Below, in pieces: positions 43,150 through 51,279 of a stretch of DNA of 64,000 nucleotides. Each line of letters begins with the position of its first letter. Position 1 is the stretch's first letter. The stretch comes from JABMMZ01 sp040386935 (GTDB taxonomy: Bacteria; Bacteroidota; Bacteroidia; NS11-12g; UBA955), in the NCBI GenBank assembly GCA_040386935.1, contig JAZKEQ010000018.1, positions 1 through 64,000 on the forward strand. The letters run 5' to 3'. Under the pieces are notes generated by a model, which was not told where the DNA came from, did no database searches, and was given only the letters and a program-made list of their open reading frames with translations. A program made the position numbers and the translations under genes.

Positions 43150-46100
43150 CATAAAAAAGGGGGATGGTTGATTACCATCCCCCTTTTAAGGAGTTATCTG
43201 TTAGCGGTGATTATCTTACGATGCTCACACGTTTTGTAATTGTTTCGCCTTCGCTAATCAATTTGATGGTGTAAACACCGGTTGCTTGATTGCTAAGGTT
43301 TACTTCATATTTACCTAATGCATCTGTGTAAGTTTGTGTCATTACCGCTTGGCCTAGTGCATTGTATACTACGATTGTAGCATTCTTAGCTAAGCTGCCT
43401 TGTAAATCTAATGTTACTACACCTGTTGATGGATTTGGATATACATTTACTTTGTTATCTAACTCTACAGTCGCGATGCCGGTTGTGCTGTTAAAGCATT
43501 TTGGCCAGTAAGTGTAGTATACCAATCTGGTAAACTCATCTGATACGTTTCCGCTTGGGTCTGTTACTCTGTAAGTAATTGTGTAAATACCTTCGTTAGT
43601 TGGATCTACATTCTGATTTACTACTTCTACCAATGGTTTCAATTGTGCAGGTCCATAGTAGTTATCTTTTGTAGATATACCCCACATTGGCCAGATTTGA
43701 TCTCCTACGCAAGCATGGATGATTTCTCCCCAAATGCTCGGTGCTTTTGTATCTTGTACAATTACTGTTCTGGTTTTTCTGGTCACGTTCAATGATCCGT
43801 CTACTGCTTCAAATACTTCACTGTATGAACCGATAACATTTGGATCTACGTTTGTAGAAATCATGTTCAAGCTCACTTGTGTGTTGTCGTAGAAGTTATC
43901 GCTTGCTGTTGCTGGTACTGAATTATATGCAGTACGTACTTCATGGTAAACGATATCAAATGTATTCAGATTGATTGTTGGTGCGATGTAATCATCAACT
44001 CTGTAGTTTCTTGATTTTGGCGCTGCAACGTTACCTGATGCATCTACTGCTGTATAGGTTACTGGGTAGGTAGCTCTTACTAATGTATTTACCGGGCCGT
44101 TGGTTACTCCCCAGTTTTTAGTCAATACCGGTGTGTTATCATATGCATCTGTTACGATGGTCTGATCAATCCATACGCTTCCGATTTGGATTTTTGTGCC
44201 ACCTAAAGTATCAATTTCAGGTCCTTTTGTATCTGCTACACATACTGTTCTGGTTTTTATAGTTACGTTACCTGCTACGTCTTGTACTGTATAGGTTAAT
44301 ACATAAGTACCTACTAAGCGGGTGTTAACTGAACCTGTTACAATAATAGCTGAGTTAAGATTAGTCAAGTTCTGTGGATCTACTGCTGTTGCACCTGGAT
44401 CTACATATGGAGCATTGTCTCTTCTTGCTTCGATACAACCTGATCCACCTGGATTCAAGGTCAATACCGGTGCTGTTTTATCCAATACTACGAAGATGGT
44501 TCTTCTTACCGGTAATGCTTTGTTGCCTGATGCATCTGTTACGTTATACTCAATAGTATAGATACCTGTGGTACAGCTATCCAAATCACTGGTGATTGTC
44601 ATTCTGTTTGAAATGTCACCTTCTGATCCGTCCATTGCAATAGCTCCTAAGTCTGTGTAAGCAAAACATTTCTCGATCTTCATTGTATCTGCACCAATCA
44701 AGGTAATTACAGGTATTTTGTTATCGTTCGCTAAAATCAAACCATAATCTTCATACTCACCTGCTTGGATTGGTCCGCACTCAGTAGTTGTATAATTATT
44801 GTAGTTAGCTGCAATTCTCATTCTAGTAATACCTTCGAATGAATTAGCTAATGTCGGTACTGTGAAAGTAGTTGTATAAACTGCATTCTGGCTGCTAGCT
44901 TCTACAAAGATTTGCTCACCTGCATCGCTGAAGTCGCCATCAATATTCCAGTCAATCCATGCTGCTCTGTTGGCTGCATCAATTGTAGTATTTCTTGATA
45001 CTTCTACTGTATATGTTTTACCATATGTCAGATTGGCTTGTGATAATGTACTGTAATCTGTGTAAGCTGTTACACCTGAAACTGATGGATTGTTCAATAA
45101 TGCTACTGCACCATCCATGATTCTTACTCTGTTGATACCGATATCAGAACTTAAAATATATGCGTTAGGTACACAATAATCCAATGCACATATAAATTTG
45201 TTTTTTACTACTGTTTTTACTGTAGCTGCGCTATCTAAATCGTTCCATGCTCTTAATGTGATGGTATAACAACCTGAACTTGTAAACTTAATGATTGGAG
45301 TTGGGAAGCTATCACCTGGGTTATCTTTATAGTTCACATAACCTACACCATACTTAGATGGGTTAGCTGGTGGATTCAATAAAGTATAAGTGGTTGGGAA
45401 GATTGTCCATGAGTATTTGTTTGCATTGTCTACCAATGGTGTCAATACTACTCTGTCTACGCCTACTGTTGGTCTTCTGGTTGATGCCATAAAGTCAACT
45501 TGTGATTGTTTGTTTGGTGTGATGATATCAACCATACGACAAGTTTTATTTGAACCTACGCATGATTTTACTTCCAAACATACTTCATAAGTACCATCTG
45601 TGAAGAATCTTGTTTGTGCATCTTTCTTAGTGCCGAACTGTGAACCGTCTACTGTCCACTCCCATGTTGGTACACCTACTACACCTTGTGTAGTGTTGAT
45701 GAACTTCAATGGAGTGCCGTTATAACCCGGATCTGTTGACAAATCAAAGCTTGGTACCGGTGCTACTGCTGGCCCTAGTTCTGATACATAAGTACCTATG
45801 TAACCTGAGTCTGTACCGCCTCCATCTGATTTGAACAAGATAAACATACTACCACTGGTAGCCGTTACTTTTTTCTCTGCCTTATCGCCTGATGACCAAG
45901 CCCCTAATAAGGTACCTTTATCATTTTTACCATCGAATACACTAAATACATCCCCAGGGCCATTGAATCTCAATTGAGTCATGGTTAAGGTAATCTTTTG
46001 TGCGTTACATGGTGTGATCTGCAAGTATGAACGTGTGCCATAACCTTGGTCGTTACCATATTTACCGTTTGGTCCGCCATCATCGATGATAGTACCTGTG

Positions 46101-47167
46101 GCACTTCCTACGATATTATCCAGATTCGGTCCGTATGATCCAAAACCTAAATAGTAATTAGTTGGTGAGATTACTGTGATGTATGCACATTTTTTTCTTA
46201 CTGCTGATGCGCCTATGCCGTTTGTTGATACCAACTCTACGCAATAGGTACCTTCTCTATAGAAGGTTACGAATGGATTTTGTGAAAATTGAGTCGTTCC
46301 GTAATCATAGCTGATCCAACCATTGTTGTAATCTGAAACCGGATCTAATGGGTCATTCTTAAAAGTTACTGAATCATAGATTTCCCATCTCCATAAGTAT
46401 GGACCATCTGATGATAAATCAAATAACTGCAAACCTTCGTAAATCTCTACTGTAGTTTTGCTTGCGATGAAGTCTGCTTTTGGTACTACTGTTGGGCTGA
46501 TTAAGCTTAAACATTTTACTGTGCTATCTTTACCTAAGCAGTTAGTGCTTCTCAATTTTACACATTTTGTGCCCGGAGTGGTCCAGGTTGAACTGTTAGT
46601 GCTGTAATCTGGTGTTACTGATTTTTGCTCATAGCTACCATCGTTGTTAACATCCCAAGCATGCTCGGTATATCCTTTTTGGTTGCTGTTGATTAATTTT
46701 ACAACTGTACGTACAAACGCCTGACTTGGTGCAATGAAGTTCGCACTTACTGAGGTTGGTAATACTAGATTGATACTGAAATCGGTTGATTCACCGTAGT
46801 ATAATTGATAAGAAGAACAAGTAGTACAACCGGTACCTGTTCCGATGTTACCACCGTATTGGTAATCTGTGATTACACGTAATCTGGTTGCTGTTGGTGT
46901 AACGTTACATGGAATTGTAAAGTTGAATGGAGTCAGAGTACCTGGTGTGTTGTTACCTGATGTGGTATTCCAACCACCAAGAAATTCACCCGCATCACTG
47001 AAATCTTTATCATTGTTTAAATCTATATAAGCGCCCCATTTACCACCGTAAACTGAACCGTAGTAATAAGATGCTGAACTTGTTTCCAGGGTGTAAGTGT
47101 TACCTGCTGTTAGATCAAACGCTTTTGAAGGGCTGTTTGCTAAACGGAATTCAGCGCCACATGTTGC
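43150..47167. repeat. Tandem repeat unit, copy 2 (about 4,018 bp)
   Basis: Counterpart of 38775-42792, including the terminator. The two units are separated by 357 bases that hold the diverged 5' end of copy 1 and its leader. Confidence 0.9.
43155..43187 (-). terminator. Terminator of adhesin copy 2
   Basis: Identical to the stem at 38780-38812. Copy 2 is therefore probably transcribed separately from copy 1. Confidence 0.92.
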
Positions 47168-47392
47168 GCCTGCACTTAAACCATCAGCAGCTCTGTTGTA
47201 AACAACAGTACCACCAACTGAAATTCTGATTTGTTCTTGAGAAACGAGATAGTTAGAAGTTGACATCTGGTACTGATAGCTGTGATCAGTATTACACCAA
47301 GGTGCCTGAGCATGAGCATTAAAATAGCCGATGCACATGATGGCGAAAAGGGCTACTTTAAAGACTTGGAACTTAGTAATTAATTTTTTCAT
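43211..47392 (-). CDS. Giant multidomain T9SS surface protein, tandem copy 2
   Basis: 1393 residues from 47392 (MKKLITKFQVFKVALF), which aligns with copy 1; an in-frame ATG at 47422 would add ten residues. The domain order is the same as copy 1: GEVED, PKD, CUB-like, PKD, GEVED, Ig-like repeats, T9SS type A signal. The signal peptide shares only its end (IGYFNAHAQ) with copy 1, and mature residues differ at a few sites (STSNYLVSQ against STTNYVVSQ; DGLSAGATC against DGFSGGATC). After that the proteins are identical. Separate leaders and terminators suggest independent expression. Confidence 0.92.
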   Translation of the reverse strand: MKKLITKFQVFKVALFAIMCIGYFNAHAQAPWCNTDHSYQYQMSTSNYLVSQEQIRISVGGTVVYNRAADGLSAGATCGAEFRLANSPSKAFDLTAGNTYTLETSSASYYYGSVYGGKWGAYIDLNNDKDFSDAGEFLGGWNTTSGNNTPGTLTPFNFTIPCNVTPTATRLRVITDYQYGGNIGTGTGCTTCSSYQLYYGESTDFSINLVLPTSVSANFIAPSQAFVRTVVKLINSNQKGYTEHAWDVNNDGSYEQKSVTPDYSTNSSTWTTPGTKCVKLRSTNCLGKDSTVKCLSLISPTVVPKADFIASKTTVEIYEGLQLFDLSSDGPYLWRWEIYDSVTFKNDPLDPVSDYNNGWISYDYGTTQFSQNPFVTFYREGTYCVELVSTNGIGASAVRKKCAYITVISPTNYYLGFGSYGPNLDNIVGSATGTIIDDGGPNGKYGNDQGYGTRSYLQITPCNAQKITLTMTQLRFNGPGDVFSVFDGKNDKGTLLGAWSSGDKAEKKVTATSGSMFILFKSDGGGTDSGYIGTYVSELGPAVAPVPSFDLSTDPGYNGTPLKFINTTQGVVGVPTWEWTVDGSQFGTKKDAQTRFFTDGTYEVCLEVKSCVGSNKTCRMVDIITPNKQSQVDFMASTRRPTVGVDRVVLTPLVDNANKYSWTIFPTTYTLLNPPANPSKYGVGYVNYKDNPGDSFPTPIIKFTSSGCYTITLRAWNDLDSAATVKTVVKNKFICALDYCVPNAYILSSDIGINRVRIMDGAVALLNNPSVSGVTAYTDYSTLSQANLTYGKTYTVEVSRNTTIDAANRAAWIDWNIDGDFSDAGEQIFVEASSQNAVYTTTFTVPTLANSFEGITRMRIAANYNNYTTTECGPIQAGEYEDYGLILANDNKIPVITLIGADTMKIEKCFAYTDLGAIAMDGSEGDISNRMTITSDLDSCTTGIYTIEYNVTDASGNKALPVRRTIFVVLDKTAPVLTLNPGGSGCIEARRDNAPYVDPGATAVDPQNLTNLNSAIIVTGSVNTRLVGTYVLTYTVQDVAGNVTIKTRTVCVADTKGPEIDTLGGTKIQIGSVWIDQTIVTDAYDNTPVLTKNWGVTNGPVNTLVRATYPVTYTAVDASGNVAAPKSRNYRVDDYIAPTINLNTFDIVYHEVRTAYNSVPATASDNFYDNTQVSLNMISTNVDPNVIGSYSEVFEAVDGSLNVTRKTRTVIVQDTKAPSIWGEIIHACVGDQIWPMWGISTKDNYYGPAQLKPLVEVVNQNVDPTNEGIYTITYRVTDPSGNVSDEFTRLVYYTYWPKCFNSTTGIATVELDNKVNVYPNPSTGVVTLDLQGSLAKNATIVVYNALGQAVMTQTYTDALGKYEVNLSNQATGVYTIKLISEGETITKRVSIVR

Positions 47393-47758
47393 ATAAGACT
47401 TATTAATAATATTAGGGTTCAATTATAAAACAATATTTTTGTAAAAAAAAAAGGATTGCCACTTTTTTACTAAAATAATGCAGAGGGCTGTTAAAAATGA
47501 CTTGTTTTTTACAAAATTCTGCGTAGTGAAATGATCGGAAAGTAGATGAGCGAATATTCCTTTGAATATTGCTTGACGTGGGCTTCGTGATTTACCTCTT
47601 AAAATTTTAGAGAATAAAAAATGAACGTTAAAAGGGAGATATAATTCTTTCATGATTAAAAAAAATTTAATCAAAATTATACCATTAAAACAATCAATTA
47701 TTTGCTATTTTTTAATAGGATAAATCGATGACATTTTTAATGCAAAAAAATGACATAA
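47393..47758. other. 366-base leader region of adhesin copy 2
   Basis: AT-rich. A minus-strand frame of up to 83 codons (47423-47674; 76 from the ATG at 47653) starts near a TAATTTTG box (47672-47679), but its product is basic, matches nothing I know and looks like leader sequence. The shared motif lies at 47498-47516. No other structure is obvious. Confidence 0.45.
47498..47516. promoter_or_regulatory. Shared 19-base motif upstream of adhesin copy 2
   Basis: TGACTTGTTTTTTACAAAA, one base different from 43103-43121, 106 bases before the start codon at 47392. Confidence 0.5.
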
Positions 47759-49030
47759 TTACTTCAAAATAATCAAATTTTGACCAATTTTTAAAGATTC
47801 AGAAGATAACTCGTTCCATTTTTTTATATCATCAACCGATACACTGTGAGATTTTGCGATAGAATAAAGGGTATCGCCTGACTTTACAACATAAGTCACT
47901 TTATTGCTTTTAGATGGTGTGGAAATTTGTGATGCAACGCCAGTAGCATTCACCTTGAGCCGCTGCCCCGCAGCTATTTGCTCATTAGATAAATTATTTT
48001 TAGACTTTATTTCTTCAAGCGTCATCCCGTATTTTTTACAAATGCCGTATAAGGTTTCTCCACTCGAAACAACATGGTACACTTCAGCACTTGCCATTGT
48101 TGGTTTTGACTCTTCTACTCTGCCTGTATCGGGCATTGTTGTTGCTTTGTGCTGTAATTGTAAAACACTTCCCGGAGCTGGTTCTGTGCCGGGTTCCATT
48201 AGATTTTTTTTATATAAACTGTTGAGCTTTATTGCATACTTCTGAGAAATCGTCCACATATTTTCGCCTGCATTTACGGTATGACTGCTGACACTCGCTT
48301 TTCTTTTCTTGGGTTTCAGATACAGGACATCTCCCGGTGAAATGGTATGAAAATTCAAATCGTTGTTTTTTATCAATCGTTTCTCACTGATGCCATTAGC
48401 CGATGCAACATTACCGGTTGTTTGATTCACTTGGACTACTGTTACTGGAATATTATTGGGATTCACAATGTCAATATTTGCAGGCATTTGCTGATTGTAT
48501 GGATTATACCCATTCATAACAAGGGTATCAAATTGAGCCAGATGATTCCTTTCGATGCAACTTATCAGTAACTCTGAATATTTTTTATTAGTTGCATACC
48601 CTGCTGCCAACAAACCTGAAGCCCAGGCTTTATAATCCGATATCTGATAGGTAAATAATTCAGCATAGCGTTTATTATCTCTTAAAAATTTTGAATGGTC
48701 TTTATACGATTCTTCTGCATTGGTATAGCATCTGAAACACTCCTGCAAAGCATCGTCATCTTCAAGAATAGAACAACCTGTCCATTCTTTTTTACACTTT
48801 ATCCCAAAATGGTTATTTCCTTGCTTGGCTAAACGGCTATTTCCACTTCCGCTCTCCAATAATCCCTGGGCAAGAGTAATACTGGCCGGAATTTTAAATT
48901 CAATCATTTCGCGCATGGCGATATCTTTGAAACTATCGATATACTGGCCTACAGTAATGGTTTGGGCGCCTGCAGCAGTATAAAACAGCAGTAAAAAACT
49001 ATAAATATAAAATTTCTTTATACGGTACAT
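47759..49030 (-). CDS. Secreted glucosaminidase with LysM repeats
   Basis: A 423-residue protein with a signal peptide ending AGAQ. A glucosaminidase (FlgJ/Bax-like) domain covers about 25-165, with the catalytic Glu in AQGLLESGSGNS and NNHFGIKCKKEW. At least three full LysM domains follow (HTVNAGENMWTISQKY, YHVVSSGETLYGICKKYG, YVVKSGDTLYSIAKSH), plus a shorter one before them (HTISPGDVLYLKP). It should cut glycan strands of peptidoglycan in the periplasm. It is divergent from dsbD, with nearly touching promoters. Confidence 0.92.
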   Translation of the reverse strand: MYRIKKFYIYSFLLLFYTAAGAQTITVGQYIDSFKDIAMREMIEFKIPASITLAQGLLESGSGNSRLAKQGNNHFGIKCKKEWTGCSILEDDDALQECFRCYTNAEESYKDHSKFLRDNKRYAELFTYQISDYKAWASGLLAAGYATNKKYSELLISCIERNHLAQFDTLVMNGYNPYNQQMPANIDIVNPNNIPVTVVQVNQTTGNVASANGISEKRLIKNNDLNFHTISPGDVLYLKPKKRKASVSSHTVNAGENMWTISQKYAIKLNSLYKKNLMEPGTEPAPGSVLQLQHKATTMPDTGRVEESKPTMASAEVYHVVSSGETLYGICKKYGMTLEEIKSKNNLSNEQIAAGQRLKVNATGVASQISTPSKSNKVTYVVKSGDTLYSIAKSHSVSVDDIKKWNELSSESLKIGQNLIILK

Positions 49031-49044
49031 GTGACAACTGACAT

Positions 49045-49052
49045 CAAAAATA
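49045..49052 (-). promoter_or_regulatory. -7 box of the LysM glucosaminidase gene
   Basis: TATTTTTG on the minus strand, 14 bases before the ATG and one base from the -33 TTG of the divergent dsbD promoter. Confidence 0.45.
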
Positions 49053-49053
49053 A

Positions 49054-49084
49054 TTGGCAGACAACTTTTTGCACCATATTTTTG
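49054..49084 (+). promoter_or_regulatory. Promoter of dsbD
   Basis: TTG (49054-49056), 20 bases, TATTTTTG (49077-49084). It lies inside the longest possible frame and so places the start at the ATG at 49103. Confidence 0.75.
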
Positions 49085-49102
49085 TCAACATATTATATAA
49101 CG

Positions 49103-51271
49103 ATGAAAAGTATCCAAATATTTTGTTTAGTCCTATTTACCTTATTGTTTTCAAGCAAATCAAACGCTCAAAATAAACCGACCGGCAATCCTGTTTTTAA
49201 AATAACATTCAGTGACAATAGTCCTAAAACCGGTGAAATTATTGAAATCATCATCAAAGCTGATATTCCAGAAGGTATCCATATGTACAGCACTTATAAC
49301 AAGTGTGATGTAGGTCCGTTACCAATTGTACTTAATTTTATTAATCCAACAGGTTATTGCACAGTAGATAAGCCATATAGTGTTGGCGATAAGAGAGCAA
49401 ATGATCCTGTTTTCGAATGTGAGGTTGGCGAGTTTCATCACAAAGCTGAAATACGACAAAAAATAAGAGTGCTTGCCGCAGATATAAAAGTCAATACAAC
49501 AATTGAGGGTCAATGGTGCACAGAATCAGAATGTGTTGGTTTTGGTGGACTGATACCCATCACATTAAAAGGCACATTAAAGGCTACAGGCACCACAATT
49601 AAGTGTACCGAGCAAATAGTTGAAAATCAAGAAACACCTGAAACTATTCCTGTAATTGACACTACAAAGAAAATAATTGATACTGCTACTGCACTTTCTG
49701 AAATAAAATCAACTACCCATAGCTACAAACTATCAGGCAGCAATGATACAGGTTCTTGTATTGTCAAAACTTTCAATGGACAGAAATCTGAAACCGATCA
49801 GGAAGACAACTTGGGCTTATTCCTTGTTGCTTTCTTATCAGGTCTGGCAGGTTTGTTAACGCCATGTGTATTCCCAATGATACCAATGACTGTATCGTTC
49901 TTTTTAAAAGATAAAAAAAGCAAGCGCAAAGCGATTAATAATGGTATATTCTTTGGCCTTTCTATTATTGGTATTTATGTTATATTAGGAACAGTTGTTT
50001 CTTTTGTATCAGGCGCTGATGCAGGTAACTTCATCTCCACTCACTGGTTACCAAATATATTGTTTTTTATAATATTTGTTATTTTCGCCTTTTCGTTTTT
50101 CGGAGCTTTCGAAATTGTTCTGCCAAGTCGCTTTGCCAATACCGTTGACCGCGAGGCAGATAAAGGCGGTTTTTATGGCATTTTCTTTATGGCTTTAACA
50201 TTGGCCATTGTGTCATTTTCTTGCACAGGACCTATAGTGGGCAGTGTATTGGTTGAAAGTGCTAAGGGTAGCTCATTCGTACGACCTGTTATTGCTATGC
50301 TGGGATTTGGATTGGCATTTGCCCTCCCATTCTCATTATTTGCTATTTTCCCAAATTGGCTGAATAGTCTGCCTAAAAGTGGTGGCTGGTTGAATAGCGT
50401 GAAAGTTTGTTTTGGTTTTATAGAGCTTGCGCTTGGTTTGAAATTTTTAAGTACTGCCGATCAAACCTATCACTGGCACCTGCTTGATAGAGAAGTTTAT
50501 CTCTGCTTGTGGATCATCATTTTCGGACTCATGGGTATTTACTTATTGGGCAAATTAAAATTCTCGCACGACAGTGAATTAAAATACCTGAAAGTGCCGC
50601 GCTTGCTTTTGGCTATTACTACACTTTCTTTTGTTATGTATATGATTCCGGGTTTATGGGGTGCACCTCTGAAATTTTTATCAGGTTACCTGCCTCCGAT
50701 GAGTACCCAGGATTTCGACATCAACAGAAGCATTAGAGAAGCTCAGGGTATAAAAGGCAACCTTTGTAAAAAACCATCCTATTCAAACGAATTACATATT
50801 CCACATGGCTTAAGTGCCTATTATGATTATGATGAAGCTGTTGCCTGCTCTAAAGAGCTTAAAAAGCCTTTATTCATCGACTTCACAGGCCACGGCTGTG
50901 TAAATTGCCGCAAAATGGAAGAAAAAGTATGGAGTGATCCAAGGGTATTGAAAATATTAAACGAAGACTATGTCATTGCTTCTTTATATGTAGATGATAA
51001 AAAAATAAAATTACCTTCTTCAGAATATTTTAAAGGTCGTTTCAGCCAAAGAGAAATCACAACCCTTGGCAATAAGAATGCAGAAATTGAACAGTGTTAT
51101 TTTGGCGCATCATCTCAACCGCTCTATTGTTTATTGGATGGCAAAGAAGATTTGCTTCAAAAACCCGTAGGCAGTGTTATTAACGATAAGCAGTTTAATA
51201 CCGAAGAGTTTCTGAAGTTTCTTGAAAATGGCGTAAAGGAATATAAACTCAGAAACCCTGTCAAGAAATAA
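49103..51271 (+). CDS. dsbD: Thiol:disulfide interchange protein DsbD
   Basis: 722 residues from 49103 (MKSIQIFCLVLFTLLF), with a signal peptide ending SNAQ. An N-terminal immunoglobulin-like domain (about 25-165) is followed by an eight-helix membrane domain whose Cys255 (LTPCVFPM) and Cys374 (SFSCTGP) carry electrons, then a C-terminal thioredoxin domain with Cys599-x-x-Cys602 (GHGCVNCRKM). It passes reducing power from cytoplasmic thioredoxin to the periplasm. The N-terminal domain has Cys in GQWCTESECVGF instead of the usual arrangement. It stands alone; the many Cys-paired surface proteins nearby may be clients. Confidence 0.93.
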   Translation: MKSIQIFCLVLFTLLFSSKSNAQNKPTGNPVFKITFSDNSPKTGEIIEIIIKADIPEGIHMYSTYNKCDVGPLPIVLNFINPTGYCTVDKPYSVGDKRANDPVFECEVGEFHHKAEIRQKIRVLAADIKVNTTIEGQWCTESECVGFGGLIPITLKGTLKATGTTIKCTEQIVENQETPETIPVIDTTKKIIDTATALSEIKSTTHSYKLSGSNDTGSCIVKTFNGQKSETDQEDNLGLFLVAFLSGLAGLLTPCVFPMIPMTVSFFLKDKKSKRKAINNGIFFGLSIIGIYVILGTVVSFVSGADAGNFISTHWLPNILFFIIFVIFAFSFFGAFEIVLPSRFANTVDREADKGGFYGIFFMALTLAIVSFSCTGPIVGSVLVESAKGSSFVRPVIAMLGFGLAFALPFSLFAIFPNWLNSLPKSGGWLNSVKVCFGFIELALGLKFLSTADQTYHWHLLDREVYLCLWIIIFGLMGIYLLGKLKFSHDSELKYLKVPRLLLAITTLSFVMYMIPGLWGAPLKFLSGYLPPMSTQDFDINRSIREAQGIKGNLCKKPSYSNELHIPHGLSAYYDYDEAVACSKELKKPLFIDFTGHGCVNCRKMEEKVWSDPRVLKILNEDYVIASLYVDDKKIKLPSSEYFKGRFSQREITTLGNKNAEIEQCYFGASSQPLYCLLDGKEDLLQKPVGSVINDKQFNTEEFLKFLENGVKEYKLRNPVKK

Positions 51272-51279
51272 ATATTTCT

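Noticed and set aside
38836..47392. Assembly artefact as the explanation of the repeat
   Set aside because: Not excluded, but the diverged 5' ends and unrelated leaders of the two copies make a simple duplicated contig unlikely; kept as a refutation test.
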